NCBI GenBank assembly: GCA_945862385.1
Contig: CAMAXV010000020.1
Coordinates: forward strand, 1-40,158
Source: Chitinophaga pinensis
GTDB lineage: Bacteria; Bacteroidota; Bacteroidia; Chitinophagales; Chitinophagaceae
Direction of reading: 5' to 3'
Length of the DNA stretch: 40,158 bases
Below are positions 1 to 8,149 of this stretch, piece after piece. The notes beneath the pieces are model-generated. The model did no database searches. It had not been told where the DNA came from and worked only from the letters and a program-made list of their open reading frames with translations. The translations under genes and the position numbers were made by a program. Numbering within the stretch: the first letter of the stretch is position 1; every line of letters starts with the position of its first letter.

Positions 1-51
1 GTTCCTGCTTATGAGGAGCTCTATAAAACTGTTCTGGAAAAAAATAAATAA
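1..51 (+). CDS. C-terminal tail of an unidentified protein (partial)
   Basis: An open frame enters from the left edge and ends at a TAA at 49-51, giving 16 residues ending EELYKTVLEKNK. The start lies outside the window. The tail is too short to assign a family. It is followed directly by a short-repeat tract and then by the convergent EnvC-like gene. Confidence 0.45.
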   Translation, partial: VPAYEELYKTVLEKNK

Positions 52-54
52 AAG

Positions 55-140
55 ACACCTCGTGCCCTACCTTCAGTGGGTAAACTCGTGCCCAGCCTAC
101 GGCTGGCAAGCTCGTGCCTTGTCCCTCGTGCCTCCTGCCT
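55..140. repeat. CTCGTGCC short-repeat tract
   Basis: The octamer CTCGTGCC occurs four times, at 59-66, 85-92, 111-118 and 125-132, separated by short GC-rich spacers that include the small palindrome AGCCTACGGCT. The same octamer appears again at 34296-34303, and a related heptamer array lies inside uxaA. The tract fills the gap between two convergent gene ends. No coding role is visible. Confidence 0.6.
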
Positions 141-146
141 GGCTGT

Positions 147-1454
147 TTATTTATTCTTCAACCAGGTTTCCGGATTAACAAATCGCATCTCTTCATTGAG
201 CATGAACAGGATCTCACCATCCCCGTCAAAATTTTCTGCAGCCTTCCCAATCATCTGACCCATGCTCACCTTTGCACCTTTGGCAACAGTTACGGTGGAT
301 AAGTTGAAGTAAGTAGTAAAATATTTCCCGTGTTTGATGGTGACGGTCTGGCTACCAGCCACGTCATACACTGTTGTAACAATCCCCTCAAACACTGCTT
401 TTACAGGTGCATCGGGCAAGGTTTGAATGGTGATGCCACTGTTGTCCTCATCAATTTGCGTCCCTTCTATGCGCTGCCTTCCGAAACTGGAGGTTATGGT
501 TCCCTTGTCTACTGGCCAGGGCAGATTTCCTCTGTTGTTCTCAAATCCCACTGAAACCTTGGTAACCTCAGGTGTATTTTCAAGGATATTGGCCTTTCTA
601 ATAGGTGCGGCAATGGAAGTGCCTGCAGCAGGCGTTTTCTCAGCCGGCTTGGCAGTAACGGAGCTGGATGCGAGCTTTCTGGCTTCATCCTCTGCCTTTC
701 GCCTTGCTGCTTCAATTTCCCTTTTGATGATGGCTGCAATCGAATTCTGCAGACTTCTTTCCACTCTCTTTTTTGCAGCTACTTCCTTTTCAATCTCTTT
801 TTCCCTTGCCTTCAGTTTCGAAACAAACTGATTTTTCTCTTTTTGCTCCTCTTCCAGGATAACTTTTTGTTCTTTTTGCTCATCGAGAACCCTGGATTTA
901 ACTGTTTTATTGGCCTGCAGCATTTTAATTTTTTCTGCTAACTCCAGCTGCGTCTTGTTGATATTCAAAACCTGCTCATCCCTGTATTTCCGGTAGCTCT
1001 TGAGATATGTAGCCCTTTTTACAGCATCGTTGAAACTGGTAGCAGTGAAGATGAAATTCAGCATATCATAACTGCTCCTGTTCTTATAAGCATATTCAAT
1101 TGTGCCGGCATATTGCTGCTTGAGTGTATCCAACTGCTTCTGTAAACGGTAAATCTCCCTGTTGTTGTTGAAAATGGTATTATCGATAAGCCTCATCTCA
1201 TCGTTGAGGTTATTGATAACCGCATACCTGCTACGCAAACGTTTCTCAATGAGTTTAAGCTCCGAAACACTTGCCTTTTTATTACTGGAAATTTCTGATT
1301 GTGTCTTTTGTAAGGACGCTATTTCCTGCTGAATTTCCCTTCTCTTTTTCTCAAGCTCATCCCTTGTCTGGGAAAATCCCGCAGAAACGATAAACACAAG
1401 CAATACGGCAACCGCCAATTTTATATAGCCTGTTCTGTATGTGTTTTGAATCAT
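147..1454 (-). CDS. EnvC-like murein hydrolase activator (degenerate M23/LytM protein)
   Basis: This is an exported coiled-coil protein of 435 residues. I chose the ATG at 1454 because it opens a normal signal peptide (LAVAVLLVFIVSAGFSQ); an upstream TTG would add ten residues of no use. About 230 residues of charged heptad-like helices (RDELEKKRREIQQEI and similar) follow, then a basic linker, then a C-terminal M23/LytM fold starting near WPVDKGTITSSFG. The zinc ligands of active M23 peptidases are not in place: the HxxxD site reads EDNSGITIQT, HxH reads HGK, and the strand before the end has no H. This matches EnvC/NlpD-type proteins, which activate amidases rather than cut peptidoglycan. 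It is the last gene of a minus-strand run, 34 bp after the DUF4292 lipoprotein gene. A role in septal wall splitting is inferred. Confidence 0.85.
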   Translation of the reverse strand: MIQNTYRTGYIKLAVAVLLVFIVSAGFSQTRDELEKKRREIQQEIASLQKTQSEISSNKKASVSELKLIEKRLRSRYAVINNLNDEMRLIDNTIFNNNREIYRLQKQLDTLKQQYAGTIEYAYKNRSSYDMLNFIFTATSFNDAVKRATYLKSYRKYRDEQVLNINKTQLELAEKIKMLQANKTVKSRVLDEQKEQKVILEEEQKEKNQFVSKLKAREKEIEKEVAAKKRVERSLQNSIAAIIKREIEAARRKAEDEARKLASSSVTAKPAEKTPAAGTSIAAPIRKANILENTPEVTKVSVGFENNRGNLPWPVDKGTITSSFGRQRIEGTQIDEDNSGITIQTLPDAPVKAVFEGIVTTVYDVAGSQTVTIKHGKYFTTYFNLSTVTVAKGAKVSMGQMIGKAAENFDGDGEILFMLNEEMRFVNPETWLKNK

Positions 1455-1488
1455 CAGCAAATCTTCAAAATTTATCCTATACAATAAG

Positions 1489-2295
1489 TTAATTAATTAC
1501 CCTGTAATTTTTGGGGATACTGAATGGAAAAGTCATGGGCTTCTCGAACTCAACCTGCTTAAAATCGAGGTTGATTTCAAGTTTTGTTTTTTCTGAAAGT
1601 GTGATATTCCGCAATGCGGCAAACATCCAGTTTCCTGCAGAAACATATTCACTGTAAGCCAGGTTAGCTGTTCTGCTTCTTGATTGATCCACATCATCAA
1701 GCTTGCTGAACAGCAGGTTCAGGTCTGCTTTTCCAACAGTAAGGTAATGCTTGAACGCTTCACCAACAGTTGAAAGAGATAACTTCTCACCCTGATCAGC
1801 ATAGGCAACAATGGTATTGTCGAGATAAACAGGATTACCAATGATCAGGTCTTCAAGGGTTTGATAATTAAAAGGCACCTGCGTAATACCCTGCAGATAA
1901 GACAATGGTTTATGCTGAACAGTTCTGTTAAGTTTGTCGAGTATAACAACACTGTCTGGGGTAATCATTACCCGAAATGCTTCAATGTTGAGTGCTGCAA
2001 TAATTGATACCCAGATGGCACTGTCTTTCTTCATCCGGATAAATGCGTTGAAGTCTAATTTCCGGTTATCATCGCTGTACCCAACCTTAACTTTACTCGA
2101 AAATGTTGTGAAGCTGATCTTTTTTGCATTAATCCTGGCAAGTGTAGCTCTGACGCTTTTGGCAGAATCAGAATCAGCGGGATTGATGACTACCACGGCA
2201 CTGTCTTTTTTGGCAACTACTGTTGTGATTTTACGTGTGGACCTGCAGGAAGCAAGCACTCCCAATAATCCAACCAGTATGATAAATATTCTCAT
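1489..2295 (-). CDS. DUF4292 family lipoprotein (LolB/LolA-like fold)
   Basis: The product has 268 residues and a lipoprotein signal peptide whose lipobox LASC gives a lipidated Cys16. The mature part carries the conserved DUF4292 pattern: a basic residue and Asn-rich beta segment (FTTFSSKVKVGYSDDNRKLD) followed by strands resembling lipoprotein carriers (IRMKKDSAIWVSI, EAFRVMITPDSVVILD). This family is widespread in Bacteroidota beside dut and EnvC-like genes and is thought to be an outer-membrane-directed lipoprotein; its biochemical role is not established. The gene sits 9 bp after the dut stop, so it is very likely cotranscribed with it. It has no odd composition. Confidence 0.8.
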   Translation of the reverse strand: MRIFIILVGLLGVLASCRSTRKITTVVAKKDSAVVVINPADSDSAKSVRATLARINAKKISFTTFSSKVKVGYSDDNRKLDFNAFIRMKKDSAIWVSIIAALNIEAFRVMITPDSVVILDKLNRTVQHKPLSYLQGITQVPFNYQTLEDLIIGNPVYLDNTIVAYADQGEKLSLSTVGEAFKHYLTVGKADLNLLFSKLDDVDQSRSRTANLAYSEYVSAGNWMFAALRNITLSEKTKLEINLDFKQVEFEKPMTFPFSIPKNYRVIN

Positions 2296-2304
2296 GTAAA
2301 TCGT

Positions 2305-2739
2305 TTAATTTTTGCCGGTATGTCCAAATCCACCTTCAGCCCGTTCAGATGATGTTAGTTCTGAGGCCGAAACGAGGCTTACTTTTTCTACCCTTTGAAA
2401 CACCAGTTGTGCAATCCTGTCTCCATCATTTACCTGTTGTGGTTCCCTGGAAAGGTTAATGAGGATAATTTTGATTTCACCCCGGTAATCTGCGTCAATT
2501 GTACCAGGACTATTCAAACAAGTTAATCCCTGTTTGATCGCCAGGCCGCTACGGGGCCTTACCTGTGCTTCAAAGCCCTCAGGTATTTCCATGAAAAGTC
2601 CCGTTGGAATCAGCTGTCGGTCCAGGCTGTTCAGCACAACAGGGCTTTCCAGGTTAGCCCTGAGGTCTAGTCCTGATGAACCTGCTGTGGCATATTCCGG
2701 TAATGGATGGCGGGATTGATTAATGACCCTGATTTTCAA
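2305..2739 (-). CDS. dut: dUTP diphosphatase
   Basis: The enzyme hydrolyses dUTP to dUMP and diphosphate, keeping uracil out of DNA and supplying dTMP synthesis. All five trimeric dUTPase motifs are present: GSSGLDLRA, RPRSGLA, GTIDADYRGEI, GDRIAQLVF and the C-terminal GGFGHTG loop. No ATG is available near the N-terminus. The frame can open at TTG 2757 or TTG 2739. I prefer 2739, which gives the usual family beginning (M/L)KIRVINQSRHPLPEYAT, and because a TAnnTTTG box overlaps the 2757 codon. The length is 144 residues, normal for the family. It follows ispF by 26 bp and precedes the DUF4292 gene. Confidence 0.93.
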   Translation of the reverse strand: MKIRVINQSRHPLPEYATAGSSGLDLRANLESPVVLNSLDRQLIPTGLFMEIPEGFEAQVRPRSGLAIKQGLTCLNSPGTIDADYRGEIKIILINLSREPQQVNDGDRIAQLVFQRVEKVSLVSASELTSSERAEGGFGHTGKN

Positions 2740-2754
2740 GTAACCTGATTTATG

Positions 2755-2762
2755 CAAAGTTA
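2755..2762 (-). promoter_or_regulatory. Candidate -7 box upstream of dut
   Basis: The minus strand reads TAACTTTG, a match to the Bacteroidota -7 consensus TAnnTTTG. It lies about 15 bp ahead of the TTG codon at 2739 and overlaps the alternative TTG at 2757. No clear -33 TTTG was found, so this rests on one short motif. Confidence 0.4.
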
Positions 2763-2765
2763 CGA

Positions 2766-3248
2766 TTATCTTATCTTTTCAAGCAGAACTGTTGCATAGG
2801 CAACGAGACCCTCTTCCCTCCCCACAAAACCCATTTTTTCTGTTGTAGTGGCTTTTACCGAAACATCACCCGCTGTTAACCCGAGGATTCCTGCTATTGT
2901 CTGCTGCATGGCAACCACATAAGGCTTGATTTTCGGAGCTTCAAGGCACAGGGAACTATCAACGTTTACAACTTTATACCCCTTGTCTGTTATCAGGTCA
3001 AACGATCTTTTAAGCAAAATCTTACTGTCGATATTTTTATAGGCCTGATCTGTATCAGGGAAATGCACACCAATATCACCGAGGGCCAAAGCACCTAGCA
3101 TGGCGTCGCAGATTGCATGGAGCAATACATCAGCGTCACTATGTCCTTTGGCTCCCTTTACATGGGGTATTTTAACGCCCCCCAGCCACAAATCACGGTC
3201 TTCAACCAGCTGATGAAAATCTATCCCAAAACCTATCCTGAAAGACAT
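2766..3248 (-). CDS. ispF: 2-C-methyl-D-erythritol 2,4-cyclodiphosphate synthase
   Basis: IspF forms the cyclic diphosphate in the non-mevalonate (MEP) isoprenoid pathway in the cytoplasm. The ATG at 3248 starts at MSFRIGFGIDFHQL, the normal family N-terminus, giving 160 residues; the longer frame adds nine non-homologous residues. The zinc ligands DxH occur in GIDFHQL and the third His in GHSDADVLLHAICDAML. The GDIGVHFPD loop and the ATTTEKMGFVGREEG C-terminal motif are intact. It is upstream of dut on the same strand and preceded by the porV terminator, so it probably begins its own transcript. Confidence 0.95.
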   Translation of the reverse strand: MSFRIGFGIDFHQLVEDRDLWLGGVKIPHVKGAKGHSDADVLLHAICDAMLGALALGDIGVHFPDTDQAYKNIDSKILLKRSFDLITDKGYKVVNVDSSLCLEAPKIKPYVVAMQQTIAGILGLTAGDVSVKATTTEKMGFVGREEGLVAYATVLLEKIR

Positions 3249-3279
3249 ACGCTGTATTTTTATAAATGTACGCAAAAGA

Positions 3280-3299
3280 AAACGGCCTTACGGCCGTTT
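3280..3299 (-). terminator. Rho-independent terminator after porV
   Basis: A perfect 8-bp stem AAACGGCC / GGCCGTTT with loop TTAC lies between porV and ispF. Read on the minus strand it is followed by TTCTTTTG, a weak T tract, so it most likely ends the porU-porV transcript. Confidence 0.65.
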
Positions 3300-3332
3300 C
3301 AAATAATTTATGCTTGTACGTTATGAACGTTT

Positions 3333-4481
3333 CTACTGCGCTGCACCATTCAAGTTAAAAATGAGGCTGAACCTGATGGTGTTGGAAAGGGGATTCCTAT
3401 TAACGCCTGAACCTGATGGAATGAGATAAGACAGGTTAATTCCCAATGCATCGTATGTCAATCCTGTACCAAGTGAAAAATACTGTCTGTTCCCCTTGGT
3501 CTGGTCTTCATAAAAATAGCCTGCCCTAACTGCAAACTGATCATTGTAGGTGTATTCAGCACCTGCCGAAAAATAAAACTCTTTCAACTCCTCTGCAAAA
3601 CCGCCGGGAGCATCTCCAAAAGAGCTGAACCATCCACCTACTACACCCTTACTCCTGTAGTTGACCAGTCCGAGACTGTCACCCAGCTGAGGTGGCGTAG
3701 GCACCATCAGTTTGTGAATATCTAAACCAAATGAAAGCTTGTTCACTTCATTGGTAACCTTGGAATAAACAACACCAATACCCATGTTGGCAGGAATAAA
3801 ATCCTTTTGGGTTGCGTCGCTGGTGTAACCGATTTTGGAGCCCAGGTTTGTCAGTGCTAAGCCCGCACTGATACCAGACCCCTCTTCTGAGGTTCCATCG
3901 TAATAAAGTCCAATATCCCCAGCCACAGCACTACCGGGTTTATAATTGACCCCGTTAACAACCTGATTACCGGCTAAATTGGAGAAAATATAACGCAATG
4001 ACACTCCTAAACTAAGAACGTCACTCAATTTCCGGGAATACCCACCATCCAGACCGAACTCTCTTGGTCTGCCGAAGCCTATTGAATTGCCCAGGTTGTC
4101 GGTAAATTCAATATTACCCAAACTAAAGTACCTCAGAGAACCTGAGATGGCTTCCGTTTCACTCAGCTGGTAATATCCGGCAAGTGATGCCAGGTAGACA
4201 TCATTGAGCCCAAGATCTTTTAACCAGGGCGTATAGGTTACCCCAATTCCTGAACTGTTTTTGGCAAAAGCATATTTGGCAACATTGTAAAACTGTGAAT
4301 TGGCATCAGGCGAGGTGGCCAGGCCCAGATCTCCCATCCCACCGGCCCTTGCATCAGGAGATATTCTGAGGAAAGGTACAGCAGTAGTTACAACATTGAT
4401 GGTATTATCCTGCGCATTTGATTGAATGGAAAGGAATGCTAAGCATACACCCAGTATAAGTGTAGAAACTTGATTTTTCAT
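3333..4481 (-). CDS. porV: Type IX secretion outer-membrane protein PorV (LptO)
   Basis: PorV is an outer-membrane beta-barrel of the FadL-like type that shuttles type IX secretion cargo to the PorU sortase. The product has 382 residues, a signal peptide ending at SIQSNAQ, and the PorV hallmark N-terminal segment with FLRISPDARAGGMGDLG followed by NSQFYNVAKYAF. Alternating amphipathic strands fill the rest and the chain ends on a barrel strand (NTIRFSLIFNLNG). It lies directly after porU on the same strand, 86 bp away, matching the known porU-porV pairing. The start ATG is unambiguous because the signal peptide follows at once. Confidence 0.93.
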   Translation of the reverse strand: MKNQVSTLILGVCLAFLSIQSNAQDNTINVVTTAVPFLRISPDARAGGMGDLGLATSPDANSQFYNVAKYAFAKNSSGIGVTYTPWLKDLGLNDVYLASLAGYYQLSETEAISGSLRYFSLGNIEFTDNLGNSIGFGRPREFGLDGGYSRKLSDVLSLGVSLRYIFSNLAGNQVVNGVNYKPGSAVAGDIGLYYDGTSEEGSGISAGLALTNLGSKIGYTSDATQKDFIPANMGIGVVYSKVTNEVNKLSFGLDIHKLMVPTPPQLGDSLGLVNYRSKGVVGGWFSSFGDAPGGFAEELKEFYFSAGAEYTYNDQFAVRAGYFYEDQTKGNRQYFSLGTGLTYDALGINLSYLIPSGSGVNRNPLSNTIRFSLIFNLNGAAQ

Positions 4482-4567
4482 GATCGAATTTTAATTATCA
4501 GCGAAACAGATTGGGTAGAATTGTATCGATAACTACTGGATTATTGAACAAAGTTAAGGTTTTGGCA

Positions 4568-7500
4568 TCAAAGGATTATAAGCTTAACAGTCTTTGAAGT
4601 TTTTATACCCTCCCTATTGAGAACAATAACCCTGCAGAAATAGACTCCGGGAGGCAGACTGCCATCCTGTTTACCTGATTCGTTCCACGGTATTACCAAT
4701 GAACGAAGATTAGCTTCATTTATTGCCTTTTCCTGCTGCCAGATCAGTCGTCCGTTTCCGGCAAAAACAGCTAGCACAACTTTTGAATCGCGGGTATCGC
4801 CATCCATGGTCAAGCTAAAAACAGATTGCTTTTGCAGTGGATTGGGAAATACTTTCAGCGAAGTGATGTTTATCACCCGTTGCTTCACAACTTCAAACTC
4901 GATCACCGTTTCTCCCGCATTGTTGTAAACATCCCATGCCCGCACATACAGTTTGTGTTTACCCTCTGCGAGCTCTTGCATCCTTATGCTGACTGATCCC
5001 GCGAAACCAGGCTGCGCCGCTTCTGGTACAAAAAAGTCATTGAGAATCATCGTGGAACGGGCATCACCATCAAGGATCGCAACCAGGTCATGTCCTATTC
5101 CGTTACCGGATATATTAAAACCGGAGGCATCAGTCAGTTTCAGCAGGAGTAATGGGGTCTGACTGACACGGTCTCCGCTTTTGAAAGTTTCCTTGTCAAG
5201 GTAGGCCCTGATACCCGGACCAGCTTCATCCTTCACGGGTGCAGCTGATCTTCCGCCAACCACAAAATGATTGTCTACACCCATAGCATCCCTGTTTCCA
5301 TCATCTGCATAATACATCAATTTTACCTGTCCGAAACGGGTATCAGCATCTGCGGGAACAGTAAATGTAAACCTGAACTTACCATTGGCAACTGCTACTT
5401 TTCCTGTGTATAAAATGCCTCCTTCAGCAAAGTAATCTACCGCAAAACTTTGTCCGTCATTGGCCTTTGTTTTTTCAACAACCGGCTTGTCAAAAAGTCT
5501 TGGATAAACAAAACCACTGAAATCAGACAATTCCTTTCCAGACTGATCCAGAATAACACCTTCCAACGTGTATGTTGATAGCGCAGTGAGCGTATCAGCA
5601 GAAGAAAGCAAACGGTCATTTACCCTTGTTGTTTTGACTGTATATTCGGGGATGGACAACTTCATTGCGGGATCTCCCAGCATGATAAACTTTCGTGCAT
5701 TGACATAATCGCCACTGGTGCTTACCGTAAAGTTTTTGGAATCACGCAAGGCTTCTCCCAATGCAGGATACCTGCCATTGCTGTCTTTTTTTAAGAGATA
5801 ACGCAGGAAATTATGGTTAATGACCTTATTGCTGGATGCAAAAACCAGCCTCGTGGTGGTCATCAGTCCGATTCCGCCATTGTTCCGCCCCACCAGCAAT
5901 TCTTCTCCGAGTGAAAACTGATCGGGATCATCAAAAGGTGCAAAATCACAAGTAGCTGTTACAAGCAAAGGGAGCCGGGTGCTATTATCCCAGCCTGCCA
6001 AAGTTGCCGCATCCATAATGGTTTCCTGGGCGAGTCGGGAACTTCCGCCATGCCCGCTGTAATTCCATATCAGGGTACCTTTGTTCACACCATCCAGAAT
6101 ATTTTTATTGGCTGTGGGATAGCTGCTTCCACCTGCATTGCTTTGCTGCTCAAATGCATCGAGGTAAATTTTTTTAACTTGCCAGGAAGGAAAATCACGG
6201 TCTATCATTCCTGCATGGTACTCTGCATCATACAGATGAAGGTTGAAATCCTCATCATCGGCAACAAGAGTTAAGCCAGTTCGCCAGCTGCCCAGGGCTT
6301 CAGGCTGATGGTAACGCAGTATTTTATCCACTGCCCTGTTAGCTTGTTGAAGGTTTCTCGCTGGTATCCTGCCAATGGCCACATCAAGAACTGGTGCAGG
6401 CTGTACAGCCTGTATATCCTCCCAGGTATCAAGGTAACCGAAATAATCATCGGTAACGTATGTGGACAAAGGATCGAGGGATACATCACTCTGATAGGAT
6501 GGCACCTTGTTGGTATTGGCGGCAACAGCACCTTTATACTGATAGGATGCGCCTCCAAAAAGCAGCAGAAAACGAGGGTATTTACCTGTACCTTGACTTG
6601 AACGGGCATAAAACATCCTGACAAAATTCCGGATTGCAGTAGGATCATGGATGCCGGCAGAGAATTCATTGTATATCCGGCCTGGTATTTCTATGTGAAC
6701 AGACAGCCCCTGCTTCCGGTGAAAAGAGGCAAGACGCTCTGCGGCTTGTAAAAGATTGGGGTCAGTAACAATCAGCATATCCGCCGGAGCAAGACCATGG
6801 AGGTCCTGGTTCCCTGCAATACCCTCAACTGTAACCCGACTTGCAGCAGCAGCACTGAAAACAACATACGTCCGAAGGCTGGAGACACTGCGGATGAAAG
6901 AAAGCTGGTTACTCTGGGATGCAACCGGAATTTTTAGTGCCGCACTAAAATCTGTTACATCCCATACGCTGGCATCACTTCGGGGATTGCTAATCCTGAA
7001 TGCTGCAGTTTCTCCCGCAGCAACAGATGCAGTATCCCGGAATACGAGCTGCGTCAAACCAGTCATGTCTAGTGAACGCCTGTATTGAACTTCAAACCAG
7101 TTGAGCCATGCCTGGGCGTTGACACTCAATCCGGTAAAATTATAACCAACAGTAAGTGAGCCGGATTCAGCAATTCCCACAGTACTGATTCTACTGGTAT
7201 TGGCAGATGGCTCAAGCAAAGTTCCGGCCAATGGAGCAGTGGTATGTTCAAATAACTTTTTCCCATTTACTGCCACAGCCATCCTGTTGGGCTGATCTGC
7301 ACTCCTGCCCGCAATTTCACTTGTAAGCAGGAAACTAGTGCCCGGTACCACACCACTCCGGGCCGCAGTGAAAGTTCTATCGGCAAGCCTTCCGGTCTGA
7401 TTACCAAAATCCTCCCCATACCATTCTTTCCCACTTTTAAGAAAATTGATGCTGTCAAGCTCATACCTGTATTGTTCATCAAATGAGGTTACTGGCTTGA

Positions 7501-7984
7501 AATCACCAGTTATAACTTTTTCTGTCTGTACCCTTTTCCCTGCTGATTCATGAATGGTTATGAAATAAAATGCTTTATCGGCATAAAAATTCTTTACAAA
7601 AACAAACTTGCCAGACAGGCTGTCCCATATCCATTGATCTGTTCCGGGGGCATAAAAGAGAAAATAATCAGAACCGGAGAATTGTCCGTCACCACCATCT
7701 TCCATCCAGATAGCCAGCTCAGACAGGTCATCCGGAGCGGGAACAGCATTGGATTCCGGCAAAACCCTGCCCCCATTACCATACAACCTGATTTTACCTG
7801 ATGGCACATTATCTAAGCCCAGGGCTTTTAAATCGGCTGCATAAACACTGTATATACCTTTTGACGGAGCAGATACCTTAAGCCACAGACCGGAAGAAAG
7901 TACTGAGTGGTCTGCATAACGCATTTGTCCTGTTACGCCCAGGGCCAGTAAGACAAAAGACGCTAAGAGTTTACATTTCTTCAT
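4568..7984 (-). CDS. porU: Type IX secretion sortase PorU (C25 gingipain-like)
   Basis: PorU is the cell-surface transpeptidase that removes C-terminal sorting domains from type IX cargo and attaches the cargo to the surface. The protein has 1138 residues: a signal peptide, an N-terminal beta-rich region of about 380 residues, a peptidase C25 domain, Ig-like modules and a C-terminal sorting-type domain starting near VFPNPLQKQSVFSL. The catalytic pair is visible as His in NYSGHGGSS (about residue 643) and Cys in TATCDFAPFDDP (about residue 678). Other C25 signatures are AIGRIPARN and MLGDPAMKL. It is divergent from gldJ and followed by porV, a conserved neighbourhood in gliding Bacteroidota. 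Confidence 0.93.
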   Translation of the reverse strand: MKKCKLLASFVLLALGVTGQMRYADHSVLSSGLWLKVSAPSKGIYSVYAADLKALGLDNVPSGKIRLYGNGGRVLPESNAVPAPDDLSELAIWMEDGGDGQFSGSDYFLFYAPGTDQWIWDSLSGKFVFVKNFYADKAFYFITIHESAGKRVQTEKVITGDFKPVTSFDEQYRYELDSINFLKSGKEWYGEDFGNQTGRLADRTFTAARSGVVPGTSFLLTSEIAGRSADQPNRMAVAVNGKKLFEHTTAPLAGTLLEPSANTSRISTVGIAESGSLTVGYNFTGLSVNAQAWLNWFEVQYRRSLDMTGLTQLVFRDTASVAAGETAAFRISNPRSDASVWDVTDFSAALKIPVASQSNQLSFIRSVSSLRTYVVFSAAAASRVTVEGIAGNQDLHGLAPADMLIVTDPNLLQAAERLASFHRKQGLSVHIEIPGRIYNEFSAGIHDPTAIRNFVRMFYARSSQGTGKYPRFLLLFGGASYQYKGAVAANTNKVPSYQSDVSLDPLSTYVTDDYFGYLDTWEDIQAVQPAPVLDVAIGRIPARNLQQANRAVDKILRYHQPEALGSWRTGLTLVADDEDFNLHLYDAEYHAGMIDRDFPSWQVKKIYLDAFEQQSNAGGSSYPTANKNILDGVNKGTLIWNYSGHGGSSRLAQETIMDAATLAGWDNSTRLPLLVTATCDFAPFDDPDQFSLGEELLVGRNNGGIGLMTTTRLVFASSNKVINHNFLRYLLKKDSNGRYPALGEALRDSKNFTVSTSGDYVNARKFIMLGDPAMKLSIPEYTVKTTRVNDRLLSSADTLTALSTYTLEGVILDQSGKELSDFSGFVYPRLFDKPVVEKTKANDGQSFAVDYFAEGGILYTGKVAVANGKFRFTFTVPADADTRFGQVKLMYYADDGNRDAMGVDNHFVVGGRSAAPVKDEAGPGIRAYLDKETFKSGDRVSQTPLLLLKLTDASGFNISGNGIGHDLVAILDGDARSTMILNDFFVPEAAQPGFAGSVSIRMQELAEGKHKLYVRAWDVYNNAGETVIEFEVVKQRVINITSLKVFPNPLQKQSVFSLTMDGDTRDSKVVLAVFAGNGRLIWQQEKAINEANLRSLVIPWNESGKQDGSLPPGVYFCRVIVLNREGIKTSKTVKLIIL

Positions 7985-7997
7985 AAAGACCTGTTAA

Positions 7998-8005
7998 CAA
8001 ATTTA
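7998..8005 (-). promoter_or_regulatory. Candidate -7 box for porU
   Basis: The minus strand reads TAAATTTG, matching TAnnTTTG, 13 bp ahead of the porU ATG. No convincing -33 element was found at the expected distance. Confidence 0.4.
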
Positions 8006-8038
8006 GCATTTAGTAAACATAAAATTTAGCGTAAAGCA

Positions 8039-8069
8039 TTGATTCGATTTAATTTAACACTTACTTTTG
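8039..8069 (+). promoter_or_regulatory. Candidate promoter for gldJ
   Basis: A TTG at 8039-8041 and TACTTTTG at 8062-8069 are 20 bp apart, fitting the Bacteroidota -33/-7 arrangement. The gldJ ATG is 81 bp further on, leaving a leader of roughly 75 nt. The 165-bp gap is shared with the porU promoter on the other strand. Confidence 0.5.
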
Positions 8070-8149
8070 TCTGTAACCGCCTCTCTTGTGCATGCAATAA
8101 CCAAAGCATTTGTCCGTTAAGGGAATCGGTTAAATAAAACATGTAAACC

